64,000 bases of DNA from Sporosarcina sp. NCCP-2716. Its GTDB lineage: Bacteria > Bacillota > Bacilli > Bacillales_A > Planococcaceae. Positions 8,832-17,777 of the stretch are shown here, one piece after another (within the stretch, counting starts at the first letter, position 1; the number at the start of each line of letters is the position of its first letter). The notes beneath the pieces were generated by a model, which had not been told where the DNA came from, searched no databases, and was given only the letters and a program-made list of their open reading frames with translations. Location: NCBI RefSeq assembly GCF_023707985.1, contig NZ_BRCF01000004.1, positions 62,001-126,000 of the forward strand, written 5' to 3'. Position numbers and translations under genes: made by a program.

Positions 8832-9265
8832 TTGCGTACGCGTCATGGAGCGGCAATACAGCGGAAACAGCGGAATTGATCAGACATACATTGGAAACGG
8901 GCGGCGCAACTGTGCACATGCACCGCATCGGCACGGGGCCCGTTCCGGATTATCGTGATTTCGGTGCCATGATCGTCGGGTCGTTCACGTGGGATCAGGG
9001 CTCGACCCCTGACGAAGTGAAGGATTTTGTACTCGACGTCGGCGTCAAGCCTGAACATGTCTACGTTTTCGGCACGGGAGACACCCAGTTCGGCGGCGAT
9101 GATCTGTTTTGCCAGGCCGCCGTCAAGCTGGCGCGTTTCTACAATTCGGCGCTCGCGCCGCTGAAAATCGAACAAAGCCCCCGCGGCGCGCAGGAAATCC
9201 ACGTCACGGAATGGGCAGAAGGAGTGCTGGACCATTGGCGACACTTACACGAGTTAACGTACTGA
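8816..9265 (+). CDS. Flavodoxin between nrdE and nrdF (NrdI-role candidate)
   Basis: A 149-residue flavodoxin fold protein. The FMN phosphate loop is ASWSGNTAET (residues 9-18), and the FGTGDTQFGGDDLFC block (about 82-96) is the second flavin loop of classical flavodoxins. It sits between nrdE and nrdF, where Bacillus operons usually have NrdI, the flavodoxin-like protein that feeds the oxidant for the Mn(III)2-tyrosyl radical of NrdF; the sequence looks more like a standard flavodoxin than NrdI. The ATG at 8816 overlaps the end of nrdE and has GAGGAG upstream; GTG 8819 is possible. Co-translated with its neighbours by overlap. Confidence 0.85.
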   Translation: MVSFLIAYASWSGNTAETAELIRHTLETGGATVHMHRIGTGPVPDYRDFGAMIVGSFTWDQGSTPDEVKDFVLDVGVKPEHVYVFGTGDTQFGGDDLFCQAAVKLARFYNSALAPLKIEQSPRGAQEIHVTEWAEGVLDHWRHLHELTY

Positions 9266-10272
9266 ACCCGGCGAACCCGAACAAAGCGACAGCCATCTTC
9301 GGCGGGGAAGCAAGCGGGATCCTGAACTGGAACAACCTCGCGCACCCGCATTTCTATACATTGCGGCAGCGCATCCGCTCGCTTTTCTGGACGGCGAACG
9401 AAGTGGATATGACGCAGGACGTCAAGCAGTTCCCGACATTATCGAAGGCGGAGCAGGATGCCTTCCTCAAGATCATAGGCCTGCTGGCGACGCTCGACGG
9501 ACCGCAGACCGTCATCGCCATGAAAATCGCCGATTTCACGACGGACCCTTCCGTCAAATCGATCATGGCGACGATCGCGGACCAGGAAAGCGAGCATAAC
9601 CACAGCTATGCGTACGTCCTGTCATCCGTAACGACATATGACAAGCAGATCGCCTCTTTCGAGATGGGACGCACCGACGAAGTGCTCATGAAACGGAACG
9701 AGCGCATCGTTGAGGTGTACAACGAATTCGCGACAAACCCGACGATTGAGACGGTGCTGAAAGCGATGGTCTACACGACCTTGCTGGAAGGCCTGTTCTT
9801 CTACAGCGGTTTCGCTTTCTTCTATAATATGGCGCGCCATCAGAAGATGGTCGGCACGTCGACGATGATCTCGTACATCAACCGCGATGAACTGCAGCAC
9901 GGCAAGGCGATCAGCGATATTTTCCGCGCTGCGCTTGCGGAAAACCCGGAGTACAATACGGAGGAGTTCACGGAATGGATCTATGACCAGTTCCGCCACT
10001 CCGTGGAACAGGAAGTCATCTGGAGCCGCTACGTGCTCGCGGATATCGAAGGCATCGACCTCGAAGAAATGGAAGGCTACGTGAAGTACCGGGCGAACAA
10101 AATGCTCCGCATGCTCGGCCTGAGCGAACTGTATCCGGAATTCATCGACAACCCGATGAAGTGGATCCGCGCCTATACCGATAACTTCGACGGGACGAAG
10201 ACCGATTTCTTCGAACAGACATCCCGTCAATACGTCAAAACGAGCGACTTGAACGGATTTGACGATCTATAA
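9235..10272 (+). CDS. nrdF: Ribonucleoside-diphosphate reductase beta subunit
   Basis: A protein of 345 residues that carries the dimetal-tyrosyl radical cofactor. Metal-ligand motifs of the four-helix bundle are present: the ESEHNHSYAYV block (E-x-x-H with the nearby radical Tyr) and the DELQHGKAI block (E-x-x-H). The TTG at 9235 is preferred: it follows AAGGAG by a normal distance and lies inside the flavodoxin gene, giving translational coupling. A longer in-frame reading from 9109 would add 42 non-homologous residues that are a shadow of the flavodoxin gene. The operon nrdE-fld-nrdF ends at a strong terminator. Confidence 0.94.
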   Translation: MATLTRVNVLNPANPNKATAIFGGEASGILNWNNLAHPHFYTLRQRIRSLFWTANEVDMTQDVKQFPTLSKAEQDAFLKIIGLLATLDGPQTVIAMKIADFTTDPSVKSIMATIADQESEHNHSYAYVLSSVTTYDKQIASFEMGRTDEVLMKRNERIVEVYNEFATNPTIETVLKAMVYTTLLEGLFFYSGFAFFYNMARHQKMVGTSTMISYINRDELQHGKAISDIFRAALAENPEYNTEEFTEWIYDQFRHSVEQEVIWSRYVLADIEGIDLEEMEGYVKYRANKMLRMLGLSELYPEFIDNPMKWIRAYTDNFDGTKTDFFEQTSRQYVKTSDLNGFDDL

Positions 10273-10282
10273 GCAATACTTG

Positions 10283-10323
10283 AAGCCAGGAATCCGGCAG
10301 CACGCCGGATTCCCGGCTTTTTT
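10283..10323 (+). terminator. Intrinsic terminator of the nrd operon
   Basis: GGAATCCGGC and GCCGGATTCC pair around AGCAC, extended by AAGCC/GGCTT; a T-run follows. Confidence 0.93.
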
Positions 10324-10740
10324 CTGTTTTCCGGACAACCAATGCCTGCCGGGAACATATCCAAATCCCTTAATCTCCTTGAAAACCGCTCGTTTCTCCT
10401 CTCCTGAAATAGGACTTCCCCTTATAGTTAGCTGCCATCCTGCCGCGTATACTGGAGCCGGAAAGCGAAACGGTAAGAAAATTTGAGGAGAGCGGGCGAT
10501 GGAGAAAAAGACCCAAGATGCTCCATCCTCACGAGGAGACAGACTATTCCCTCAGCGGCAGAAAGATAAACTCCTACTTTTTATCATAAGTGCTGATGCG
10601 ATAAAAGAACCGAATTCAGCAATAGGGAAATCCCTGATAGATAGTTATCAGAAAACATACTAGGATGGATATATAAGAAAATCTTAGCAGTATATTTCTG
10701 ATGTACTCGATTGGTCATTCAGAAGGGAGCAGGAAGAGCA
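10324..10740 (+). promoter_or_regulatory. narG upstream control region (no gene seen)
   Basis: A 417-base gap, AT-rich toward narG. It holds the NreC-like palindrome at 10623-10636, an inverted repeat TTTTATC/GATAAAA (10579-10606), another CTGATA/TATCAG (10634-10651), and candidate -10 elements TATATA (10670-10675) and TATATT (10691-10696) without good -35 boxes, as expected for an activator-dependent promoter. No FNR-type TGTGA-N6-TCACA site is visible. Confidence 0.5.
10623..10636 (+). promoter_or_regulatory. Candidate NreC-binding site upstream of narG
   Basis: TAGGGAAATCCCTG matches the GC-rich palindrome TAGGG-N4-CCCTA known for staphylococcal NreC (recalled from the literature) at all but the last base. 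It lies about 45-60 bases before the candidate -10 elements, and the cognate regulator nreABC is in the same cluster. Confidence 0.7.
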
Positions 10741-13700
10741 ATGAGGAAAACGAAATTCAACTTGAACTATTTCAAGCCGGTGGAAAAGTATTCAGGTGAC
10801 TGGTCCGTGCTTGAAGAGAAGAACCGCGACTGGGAGAACATGTACCGCCAGCGCTGGTCCCACGACAAAGTGGTGCGCACGACACATGGGGTCAACTGTA
10901 CCGGTTCCTGCAGCTGGAAAGTGTTCGTGAAGAACGGGATCATCACGTGGGAGAACCAGCAGATCGACTATCCTTCCTGCGGCCCGGATATGCCTGAATT
11001 CGAACCGCGCGGCTGTCCGCGGGGCGCTTCGTTCTCATGGTACGAATACAGCCCGTTGCGCGTGAAATATCCATATATCAGAGGAAAATTGTGGCGTATG
11101 TGGAACCAGGCACTCACCGAATTCAAGGATCCGGTGCGCGCATGGGAAAGCATCGTCGAAGACCCGGCGAAAACAGCCGAGTACAAACAGGCGCGCGGAA
11201 AAGGCGGCCACGTCCGGATCCACTGGCGTGACGCGACGATGCTCATCTCCGCGCAGCTCATCTACACGATCCGCAAGTACGGACCGGACCGGATCGCCGG
11301 CTTCACACCAATCCCGGCAATGTCGATGGTCAGCTATGCATCAGGCGCCCGCTTCATCTCCCTCCTTGGCGGCGAGATGCTGAGCTTCTATGACTGGTAT
11401 GCGGATCTGCCGCCGGCTTCCCCACAAATTTGGGGCGAGCAGACGGACGTGCCGGAGTCGAGCGACTGGTTCAATGCGGGTTATATCGTCATGTGGGGCT
11501 CGAACGTTCCGCTTACCCGGACGCCGGACGCCCACTTCATGACCGAAGTGCGCTACAAAGGAACGAAAGTCGTATCCGTCGCACCGGACTATGCGGAAAG
11601 TGTCACACATGCAGACGACTGGATTGCGGCGAACCCGGGAACGGACGCAGCGGTCGCGCAGGCGATGACCCATGTCATTCTCGACGAATTTTATGAGCAG
11701 CGGAAAGAACCGATGTTCCTGAACTATGCGAAGCAATATACCGACATGCCGTTCCTCCTGCTGCTGGATGAACACGAGGGAGCCTACAAAGCCGGCCGCT
11801 TCCTGCGTGCCAGTGATATCGGCCAGGACTCCCAGCACGCTGAGTGGAAACCGGTCATCCTGGATGAAACGACGAACGAGATCATCGTCCCGAACGGCAC
11901 GATGGGGCAGCGCTGGGAAGATGATGTCAAATGGAACCTGCTGCTCGACAACGAAGACGGCACGCGCACCGAACCGGCGATGTCCATCGCGGATCACGGA
12001 GCCGAATGGGAGGAGATCCGGTTCCCGTTCTTCGACAACCTGTCGAACGGCGTCTTCGCCCGTACGATTCCGGCGAAAGAGATTACGCTGGCGGACGGAA
12101 CGAAACGCCGGGTCGCGACTGTCTATGACGTCATGCTGAGCCAATACGGCGTCCGCCGCACAGGGCACGAATCCGAAGCGGCCGACTACTTCGACAAATC
12201 ATCGATCTACACACCGGGCTGGCAGGAGAAAATCACGAGCGTCAAACCGGAACTCGTCATCCAGATCGCCCGTGAATTCGCACAGAACTCACTCGATACC
12301 GGCGGCCGCTCGATGATCATCATGGGGGCGGGCATCAACCACTGGTTCAACAGTGACACGATCTACCGCGCCATCCTGAACCTCGTCACGCTGACAGCCT
12401 CGCAAGGTGTCAACGGCGGCGGCTGGGCGCACTACGTCGGACAGGAGAAATGCCGTCCGATCGAAGGGTGGAGCACGATCGCGTTCGCACGGGACTGGCA
12501 GGCGCCGCCGCGTCTCCAGAATGCGACATCGTTCTTCTACTTCGCGACCGACCAGTGGAAATACGAAGAAGCCGGCACACAGTCGCTCATGTCACCACTC
12601 GGCGGCAAAGCGCGTTATGAGCACCCTGCCGACTACAACGTACTCGCTGCACGTCTCGGCTGGATGCCGTCGTATCCGCAGTTCAACCGGAACAGCCTGC
12701 AGCTGACGGAAGAAGCGGCACAGGCCGGCCATACGACGACCCCCGAAATCGTCAACTACGTGAAAGACCAGCTCACATCGGGGGCCATGAACTTCGCGGT
12801 GGAAGATCCGGACGCTCCGGAAAACTTCCCGCGCAGCCTGTTCGTCTGGCGGTCGAACCTTGTCTCGAGTTCGGCGAAAGGGCAGGAATACTTCATGAAG
12901 CACCTGTTCGGAACGACGGACGGACTGCTCGCGAAACCGAACGAGCGGATGAAACCGGAGGAAGTCGTCTGGCGTGACGAAGTCGAAGGCAAGCTCGACC
13001 TGCTCGTCGCCCTCGACTTCCGGATGACGACGACTCCGTTATATGCGGACATCGTCCTGCCAGCGGCGACGTGGTACGAAAAAGTGGATCTGTCATCGAC
13101 GGACATGCACCCATTCGTCCATCCGTTCAACCCGGCAGTCGACCCGCTCTGGGAATCCCGATCCGACTGGGACATCTACCGGTCGATCGCGGAGACGTTC
13201 TCCGAAATGGCGAAAACCTACCTGCCGGGCGTCTACAAAGACTTGGTCACATCGCCTCTGGCGCATGACTCCGCGCAAGAGATTGCACAGCCGTATGGTG
13301 ACGTGCGTGACTGGAAGAAAGGCGAGACGGAAGCAGTGCCCGGCAAAACGATGCCCGGCATGACCGTCGTCGAACGCGACTACACAAAAGTCTATGATAA
13401 ATACGTCACCCTCGGCCCGCTGCTGTCGACAGGGAAAGTCGGCGCACACGGCGTCAGCTTCTCCGTGGCGGAAGAATACGAAATGATGAAAGGCATCAAC
13501 GGCGTCTACGAAGATGACACCATCAAAGACGGACTGCCGAAGCTGCATACGGCAAAACACGTGGCGGAAGCGATGCTGACGCTGTCATCCGCAACGAACG
13601 GCCGCGTCTCTCAAAAAGCGTTCGCTTCAGCAGAGCACGACACTGGAGTGGAACTGAAAGACATTTCAGCAGACCGTGCAGCCGAGCGGTTCACGTTTGC

Positions 13701-14418
13701 AGGAATCACTGCCCAGCCGCGGGAAGTCATCCCGACACCGGTGTTCAGCGGCTCCAACAAACTTGGACGGAGATACTCGCCGTTCACGACGAACATCGAG
13801 CGACTCGTGCCGTTCCGGACACTGACAGGCCGCCAGCACTTCTATCTCGATCACGAATTGTTCCTCGATTTCGGGGAGGCACTGCCGGTCTACAAGCCGA
13901 CCTTGCCGCCACTCGTGCTCGGACCGCATGACCGGCCGGTCGCCGGAACGGAAGATTCACTCATCCTGCGCTATCTGACGCCGCACGGCAAGTGGAATAT
14001 CCACACGACTTACCAGGACAACCAGCACATGCTGACCTTGTTCCGCGGCGGTCCGACCGTCTGGCTGTCGAATGTCGACGCAGACGCGCACGGCATCGCG
14101 GACAACGAATGGCTCGAAGTGTACAACCGCAACGGTGTCGTCGCTGCACGTGCCGTCGTCAGCCACCGGATGCCGAAAGGGACGATGTTCATGTACCACG
14201 CCCAGGACAAACACATCCAGGTGCCGGGTACCGAAATCACGGAAGAGCGCGGCGGCAGCCACAATGCCCCGACCCGCATCCATATGAAACCGACGCAGAT
14301 GGTCGGGGGCTACGCCCAGCTCAGCTACGGATTCAACTACTACGGCCCGATCGGCAACCAGCGTGATGAGTACGTTGCCGTCCGGAAACTGAAGGAGGTC
14401 AACTGGCTTGAAGATTAA
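10741..14418 (+). CDS. narG: Respiratory nitrate reductase, alpha (Mo-bisMGD) subunit
   Basis: The 1225-residue catalytic subunit reduces nitrate to nitrite on the inner face of the membrane. The N-terminal FS0 iron-sulphur site is present as His49, Cys53, Cys57 and Cys92 (HGVNCTGSC ... RGCPRG), the His-ligated form of cytoplasm-facing NarG. Further molybdopterin blocks include MWGSNVPLTRTPDAHF and the C-terminal QDNQHMLTLFRGGP region. Length agrees with the family (about 1,220-1,250). ATG 10741 has AGAAGGGAGCAGGA upstream. It is the first gene of narGHJI-nreABC, and needs the cofactor genes 21.7-27.8 kb. Confidence 0.97.
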   Translation: MRKTKFNLNYFKPVEKYSGDWSVLEEKNRDWENMYRQRWSHDKVVRTTHGVNCTGSCSWKVFVKNGIITWENQQIDYPSCGPDMPEFEPRGCPRGASFSWYEYSPLRVKYPYIRGKLWRMWNQALTEFKDPVRAWESIVEDPAKTAEYKQARGKGGHVRIHWRDATMLISAQLIYTIRKYGPDRIAGFTPIPAMSMVSYASGARFISLLGGEMLSFYDWYADLPPASPQIWGEQTDVPESSDWFNAGYIVMWGSNVPLTRTPDAHFMTEVRYKGTKVVSVAPDYAESVTHADDWIAANPGTDAAVAQAMTHVILDEFYEQRKEPMFLNYAKQYTDMPFLLLLDEHEGAYKAGRFLRASDIGQDSQHAEWKPVILDETTNEIIVPNGTMGQRWEDDVKWNLLLDNEDGTRTEPAMSIADHGAEWEEIRFPFFDNLSNGVFARTIPAKEITLADGTKRRVATVYDVMLSQYGVRRTGHESEAADYFDKSSIYTPGWQEKITSVKPELVIQIAREFAQNSLDTGGRSMIIMGAGINHWFNSDTIYRAILNLVTLTASQGVNGGGWAHYVGQEKCRPIEGWSTIAFARDWQAPPRLQNATSFFYFATDQWKYEEAGTQSLMSPLGGKARYEHPADYNVLAARLGWMPSYPQFNRNSLQLTEEAAQAGHTTTPEIVNYVKDQLTSGAMNFAVEDPDAPENFPRSLFVWRSNLVSSSAKGQEYFMKHLFGTTDGLLAKPNERMKPEEVVWRDEVEGKLDLLVALDFRMTTTPLYADIVLPAATWYEKVDLSSTDMHPFVHPFNPAVDPLWESRSDWDIYRSIAETFSEMAKTYLPGVYKDLVTSPLAHDSAQEIAQPYGDVRDWKKGETEAVPGKTMPGMTVVERDYTKVYDKYVTLGPLLSTGKVGAHGVSFSVAEEYEMMKGINGVYEDDTIKDGLPKLHTAKHVAEAMLTLSSATNGRVSQKAFASAEHDTGVELKDISADRAAERFTFAGITAQPREVIPTPVFSGSNKLGRRYSPFTTNIERLVPFRTLTGRQHFYLDHELFLDFGEALPVYKPTLPPLVLGPHDRPVAGTEDSLILRYLTPHGKWNIHTTYQDNQHMLTLFRGGPTVWLSNVDADAHGIADNEWLEVYNRNGVVAARAVVSHRMPKGTMFMYHAQDKHIQVPGTEITEERGGSHNAPTRIHMKPTQMVGGYAQLSYGFNYYGPIGNQRDEYVAVRKLKEVNWLED

Positions 14419-16021
14419 AGCGCAGATCGCAATGGTGATGAACTTGGACAAATGCATCGGCTGCCATACGTGCAGTGTAACGTGCAAAACGACATGGACG
14501 AACCGTGAAGGCGCGGAATACATGTGGTTCAACAACGTCGAGACGAAGCCGGGGATCGGCTATCCGAAACGGTGGGAAGACCAGGAAGTGTACAAAGGCG
14601 GCTGGAACCTGAAGAACGGAAAGCTGGAGCTGAAATCGGGCTCCAAGCTATCCAAGATCGCACTCGGCAAAATCTTCTACAACCCGGATATGCCCGAGAT
14701 GAAAGACTATTACGAGCCATGGACGTACGACTACGAAAAGCTGACGACGGCGCCGGACAGCAAGCATACGCCCGTCGCGCGCGCGAAATCTGTCGTAACA
14801 GGCGACTATATGGACCTCGAATGGGGCCCGAACTGGGAAGACCAGCTCGCCGGCGCCCACATCACGGGGCCGACCGATCCGAATATCCAGAAAATCGAAG
14901 AAGAGATCAAATTCAATTTCGAGAACGCATTCATGATGTACTTGCCGCGACTGTGCGAACACTGCCTGAACCCGAGCTGTGTCGCTTCCTGTCCGTCCGG
15001 TGCGATGTACAAACGCGATGAAGACGGCATCGTTCTCGTCGACCAGGAAGCATGCCGAGGCTGGCGCTACTGCATGACAGGCTGCCCGTACAAAAAAGTG
15101 TACTTCAACTGGAAGACGAACAAAGCCGAAAAGTGTACATTCTGTTTCCCGCGCATCGAGTCGGGCCTGCCGACCGTCTGCTCGGAGACGTGCACCGGCC
15201 GGATCCGCTATCTTGGCGTCCTGCTGTATGACGCGGACCGCGTACTCGAAGCAGCGGCCACACCGGATCCGAAAGACCTGTACAATGCCCAGTGCGACCT
15301 GTTCCTCGACCCGAACGATCCGGAAGTGATCGAACAGGCAAGAAGAGACGGCATTTCGGAAGACTGGATCACCGCTGCACAGAATTCACCGGTGTATAAG
15401 CTTGCAATCGAATACAAGCTGGCATTCCCGCTTCACCCGGAATACCGCACGCTGCCGATGGTCTGGTACGTGCCGCCGCTCAGCCCGATCATGAACTACT
15501 TCGAAGGGAAGGATTCCATCAAGAACCCGGATATGATCTTCCCGGCGATCGAAGAGATGCGGATCCCGATCCAGTACCTCGCCAACATGCTGACGGCAGG
15601 AGATACGGAAACGGTGAAAGGATCGCTGCAGCGGATGGCGATGATGCGTTCCTACATGCGCGCGCAGACGTCCGGCAAGGACTTCGATGAAAGCAAGCTG
15701 GAACGTGTCGGCCTGACCGCTTCGTCGACGAAGAAGATGTACCGGCTGCTCGCCATCGCGAAGTACGAAGACCGTTTCGTCATCCCGACGTCCCACAAAG
15801 AAGGCCAGATGAACGTCTACCGTTCACAAGGCTCAGCCGGCTATACCGGAATGGGCACATACGGCGAGGCAGCGCAGGCCGAGAATCCGTACAGCGGCTT
15901 CTCCGTCATGGGCTCGGACGGCGGCTGTGACGGCTGCGGACCTGTAACGCCGGGCGCTCCGGTGAAAACCGGAAAAGAGATCTACGAAGAGAACTTCTAT
16001 GGGGGGATCTGGCGTGATTGA
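14408..16021 (+). CDS. narH: Respiratory nitrate reductase, beta (Fe-S) subunit
   Basis: A 537-residue electron-transfer subunit with four Cys clusters visible: CIGCHTCSVTCK near residue 17-27, CEHCLNPSCVASCPSG, CRGWRYCMTGCPYKK (the Trp-substituted motif of the 3Fe-4S centre), and CTFCFPR with CSETCTGR. It passes electrons from NarI haem to NarG. The TTG start overlaps the narG stop by 11 bases and is preceded by AAGGAGGT at 9 bases. The C-terminus extends to a small Cys-containing tail (GGCDGCG), which is longer than in Bacillus subtilis NarH. Confidence 0.96.
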   Translation: MKIKAQIAMVMNLDKCIGCHTCSVTCKTTWTNREGAEYMWFNNVETKPGIGYPKRWEDQEVYKGGWNLKNGKLELKSGSKLSKIALGKIFYNPDMPEMKDYYEPWTYDYEKLTTAPDSKHTPVARAKSVVTGDYMDLEWGPNWEDQLAGAHITGPTDPNIQKIEEEIKFNFENAFMMYLPRLCEHCLNPSCVASCPSGAMYKRDEDGIVLVDQEACRGWRYCMTGCPYKKVYFNWKTNKAEKCTFCFPRIESGLPTVCSETCTGRIRYLGVLLYDADRVLEAAATPDPKDLYNAQCDLFLDPNDPEVIEQARRDGISEDWITAAQNSPVYKLAIEYKLAFPLHPEYRTLPMVWYVPPLSPIMNYFEGKDSIKNPDMIFPAIEEMRIPIQYLANMLTAGDTETVKGSLQRMAMMRSYMRAQTSGKDFDESKLERVGLTASSTKKMYRLLAIAKYEDRFVIPTSHKEGQMNVYRSQGSAGYTGMGTYGEAAQAENPYSGFSVMGSDGGCDGCGPVTPGAPVKTGKEIYEENFYGGIWRD

Positions 16022-16586
16022 CTTGGATCTCCTCTACGACAAGAAACAGATCTTCGGGTTCTTCGCAAAGCAGTTCTCCTATCCTGACAAAGGAACGTTC
16101 CACCCGAATGTGCTGGAGGGGTCCGTACGCCCCTCCGACCCTTCGTATCCGTACGTGAAGGAATACTGGGACCTGATGCAGACTTACAGCCTCGACGATA
16201 TCCAGGAGCTGTACACGTACACACTCGACTTCCAAAGTGATGCGACGCTTTTCATGACCTATGTGAAGTTCGGGGATTCGAAGGAACGGGGCCAGACGCT
16301 CGCCCGGCTGAAAGTGATGTATGAGATGTTCGGACTGATCATGCCGGACAGCGAGCTCTCGGATTCCCTGCCGCTCATGTGCGAGTTCATCTACGCGTCG
16401 GAATGGAAAGGGGATCCGCGGGCGCAGCAAAGTTTTTCCATGCTCCTCGCCGTCCTCGAAGACGGTTCCTATAATCTGATGAAAGCACTGGAAAAATACA
16501 ACAGTCCCTATTATCCGCTGGTGAAAGGGATGAGAGAAGAGTTCAAAGCATGCATCATCCCACGGGAGGTTCCGGCCAATGACTAG
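16014..16586 (+). CDS. narJ: Nitrate reductase molybdenum cofactor assembly chaperone
   Basis: An all-helical protein of about 190 residues that holds apo-NarGH and assists Mo-cofactor insertion before membrane docking (NarJ/TorD family). The sequence opens IDLDLLYDKKQIFGFFAKQF with the YPD segment typical of NarJ, and contains the PLMCEFIYASEW block in the second half. GTG 16014 is chosen because GGGGGAT lies 7 bases upstream; ATG 15999 is an alternative that adds five residues. It overlaps narH at the 5' end and narI at the 3' end, showing tight coupling. Confidence 0.92.
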   Translation: MIDLDLLYDKKQIFGFFAKQFSYPDKGTFHPNVLEGSVRPSDPSYPYVKEYWDLMQTYSLDDIQELYTYTLDFQSDATLFMTYVKFGDSKERGQTLARLKVMYEMFGLIMPDSELSDSLPLMCEFIYASEWKGDPRAQQSFSMLLAVLEDGSYNLMKALEKYNSPYYPLVKGMREEFKACIIPREVPAND

Positions 16587-17256
16587 TCAATTTTTATGGG
16601 TGATATTCCCTTATCTCTGCATTGCAGTTTTCATCGTCGGGCATATTTTCAGGTACCGGCATGATCAGTTCGGCTGGACAGCGAAATCGAGTGAGTTCAT
16701 CGAGAAGAAACAGCTGATGATCGGAAGCCTGCTGTTCCACATCGGGATCTTCCCCGTCATCCTCGGCCATATCGGAGGTCTCGGCGTTCCGAAAGAATGG
16801 ACGCGTGCGATGGGGGTCAGTGACCACCTGTACCATATCGGCGCTGTGTGGGGCGGCGGATTCTTCGGCGTCGTGACGCTGGTCGGCATGATCATCCTGA
16901 CGAGCCGCCGGTTCACGAACAGCAATGTCCGGCATCTGTCGTCAGCGTCGGACCTGATCGTCAATACGTTCCTGCTGATCATCGTATTCCTCGGCGTTTA
17001 CAGCTCGCTGATCACTAACACGATGACACCCGGTTTCGATTACCGGTCGACGATCTCCATCTGGTTCCGGTCGCTGCTCATCCTGCGTCCGGATGCAGCG
17101 TTCATGGCATCCGTGCCGATCATGTTCAAGCTGCACGTCCTGACAGGATTCCTCATCTTCGCCATGTGGCCGTTCACGCGGCTCGTCCACGTCTGGAGCG
17201 TTCCGTTGAACTACGTTGGCAGAAGTTATATCCTGTATAGAAAAGATAAGCGTTAA
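16579..17256 (+). CDS. narI: Respiratory nitrate reductase, gamma (cytochrome b) subunit
   Basis: A 225-residue membrane protein with five hydrophobic helices that oxidises menaquinol and anchors NarGH. The two haem b groups are bound by four His: His54 and His64 in FHIGIFPVILGH, and two near residues 186 and 204 in KLHVLTGF and RLVHVW. Start ATG has GGGAGG upstream and overlaps narJ by 8 bases. No terminator follows before nreA, so the sensor genes are probably cotranscribed. Confidence 0.96.
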   Translation: MTSQFLWVIFPYLCIAVFIVGHIFRYRHDQFGWTAKSSEFIEKKQLMIGSLLFHIGIFPVILGHIGGLGVPKEWTRAMGVSDHLYHIGAVWGGGFFGVVTLVGMIILTSRRFTNSNVRHLSSASDLIVNTFLLIIVFLGVYSSLITNTMTPGFDYRSTISIWFRSLLILRPDAAFMASVPIMFKLHVLTGFLIFAMWPFTRLVHVWSVPLNYVGRSYILYRKDKR

Positions 17257-17309
17257 CGAACCGGAGAAGGGCTGCATGGGTCCTTGCTCCACTGAGAGGG
17301 AGGACACTC

Positions 17310-17777
17310 ATGGAAAGCCGATCCGAAAGATTCGATTATTTGCAGCAAGTTGAGGAGATCCGCCGCGTCACGGGCTGCGATTTTGTCGCATTGGCGCTCG
17401 TCCAGCCGGAAGAACGGAATTTCCAGATCCGGTGGGAATATGCCGCCGGGAACATGAGCCAGCGCTACCGCCGGATCGTCCTGCAGTCGGGAAAAGGGGT
17501 GGCAGGCCTCGTCTTCAAGACGGGCAAGCCGATCTTCGCACCGGACGCTGCCGCCTATTGCAGCGCAAGCGACCTGTATAATTATCCGATCATCGTTGCG
17601 GAACAGCTGGAGAGCTTCGCGGCGATCCCGCTGTTCAAGTACAACCGGGTGAAGGGCATCCTGCTGGCAGGCTGCCGCAAGAAGAATTGCATGGATGAAA
17701 GCAGATTCGAGCGGCTCCAGTCGCTGGTCGCCCCGACATTCGGCCCCTATTACAGTGAGGAGATGAGTGTAAATTGA
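17310..17777 (+). CDS. nreA: Nitrate-sensing GAF protein NreA
   Basis: A single GAF domain of 155 residues (GKGVAGLVFKTGKP and the FAAIPLFKYNRVKGILLAGC core). In Staphylococcus carnosus NreA binds nitrate and relieves its inhibition of the NreB kinase, so narGHJI is turned on when nitrate is present and oxygen absent. Its place directly after narI and overlapping nreB supports the name. GAGGGAGGAC precedes the ATG. Confidence 0.88.
   Translation: MESRSERFDYLQQVEEIRRVTGCDFVALALVQPEERNFQIRWEYAAGNMSQRYRRIVLQSGKGVAGLVFKTGKPIFAPDAAAYCSASDLYNYPIIVAEQLESFAAIPLFKYNRVKGILLAGCRKKNCMDESRFERLQSLVAPTFGPYYSEEMSVN

Noticed and set aside
10324..10740. FNR site upstream of narG
   Set aside because: No TGTGA-N6-TCACA-like palindrome is visible; the NreC-like site fits better.
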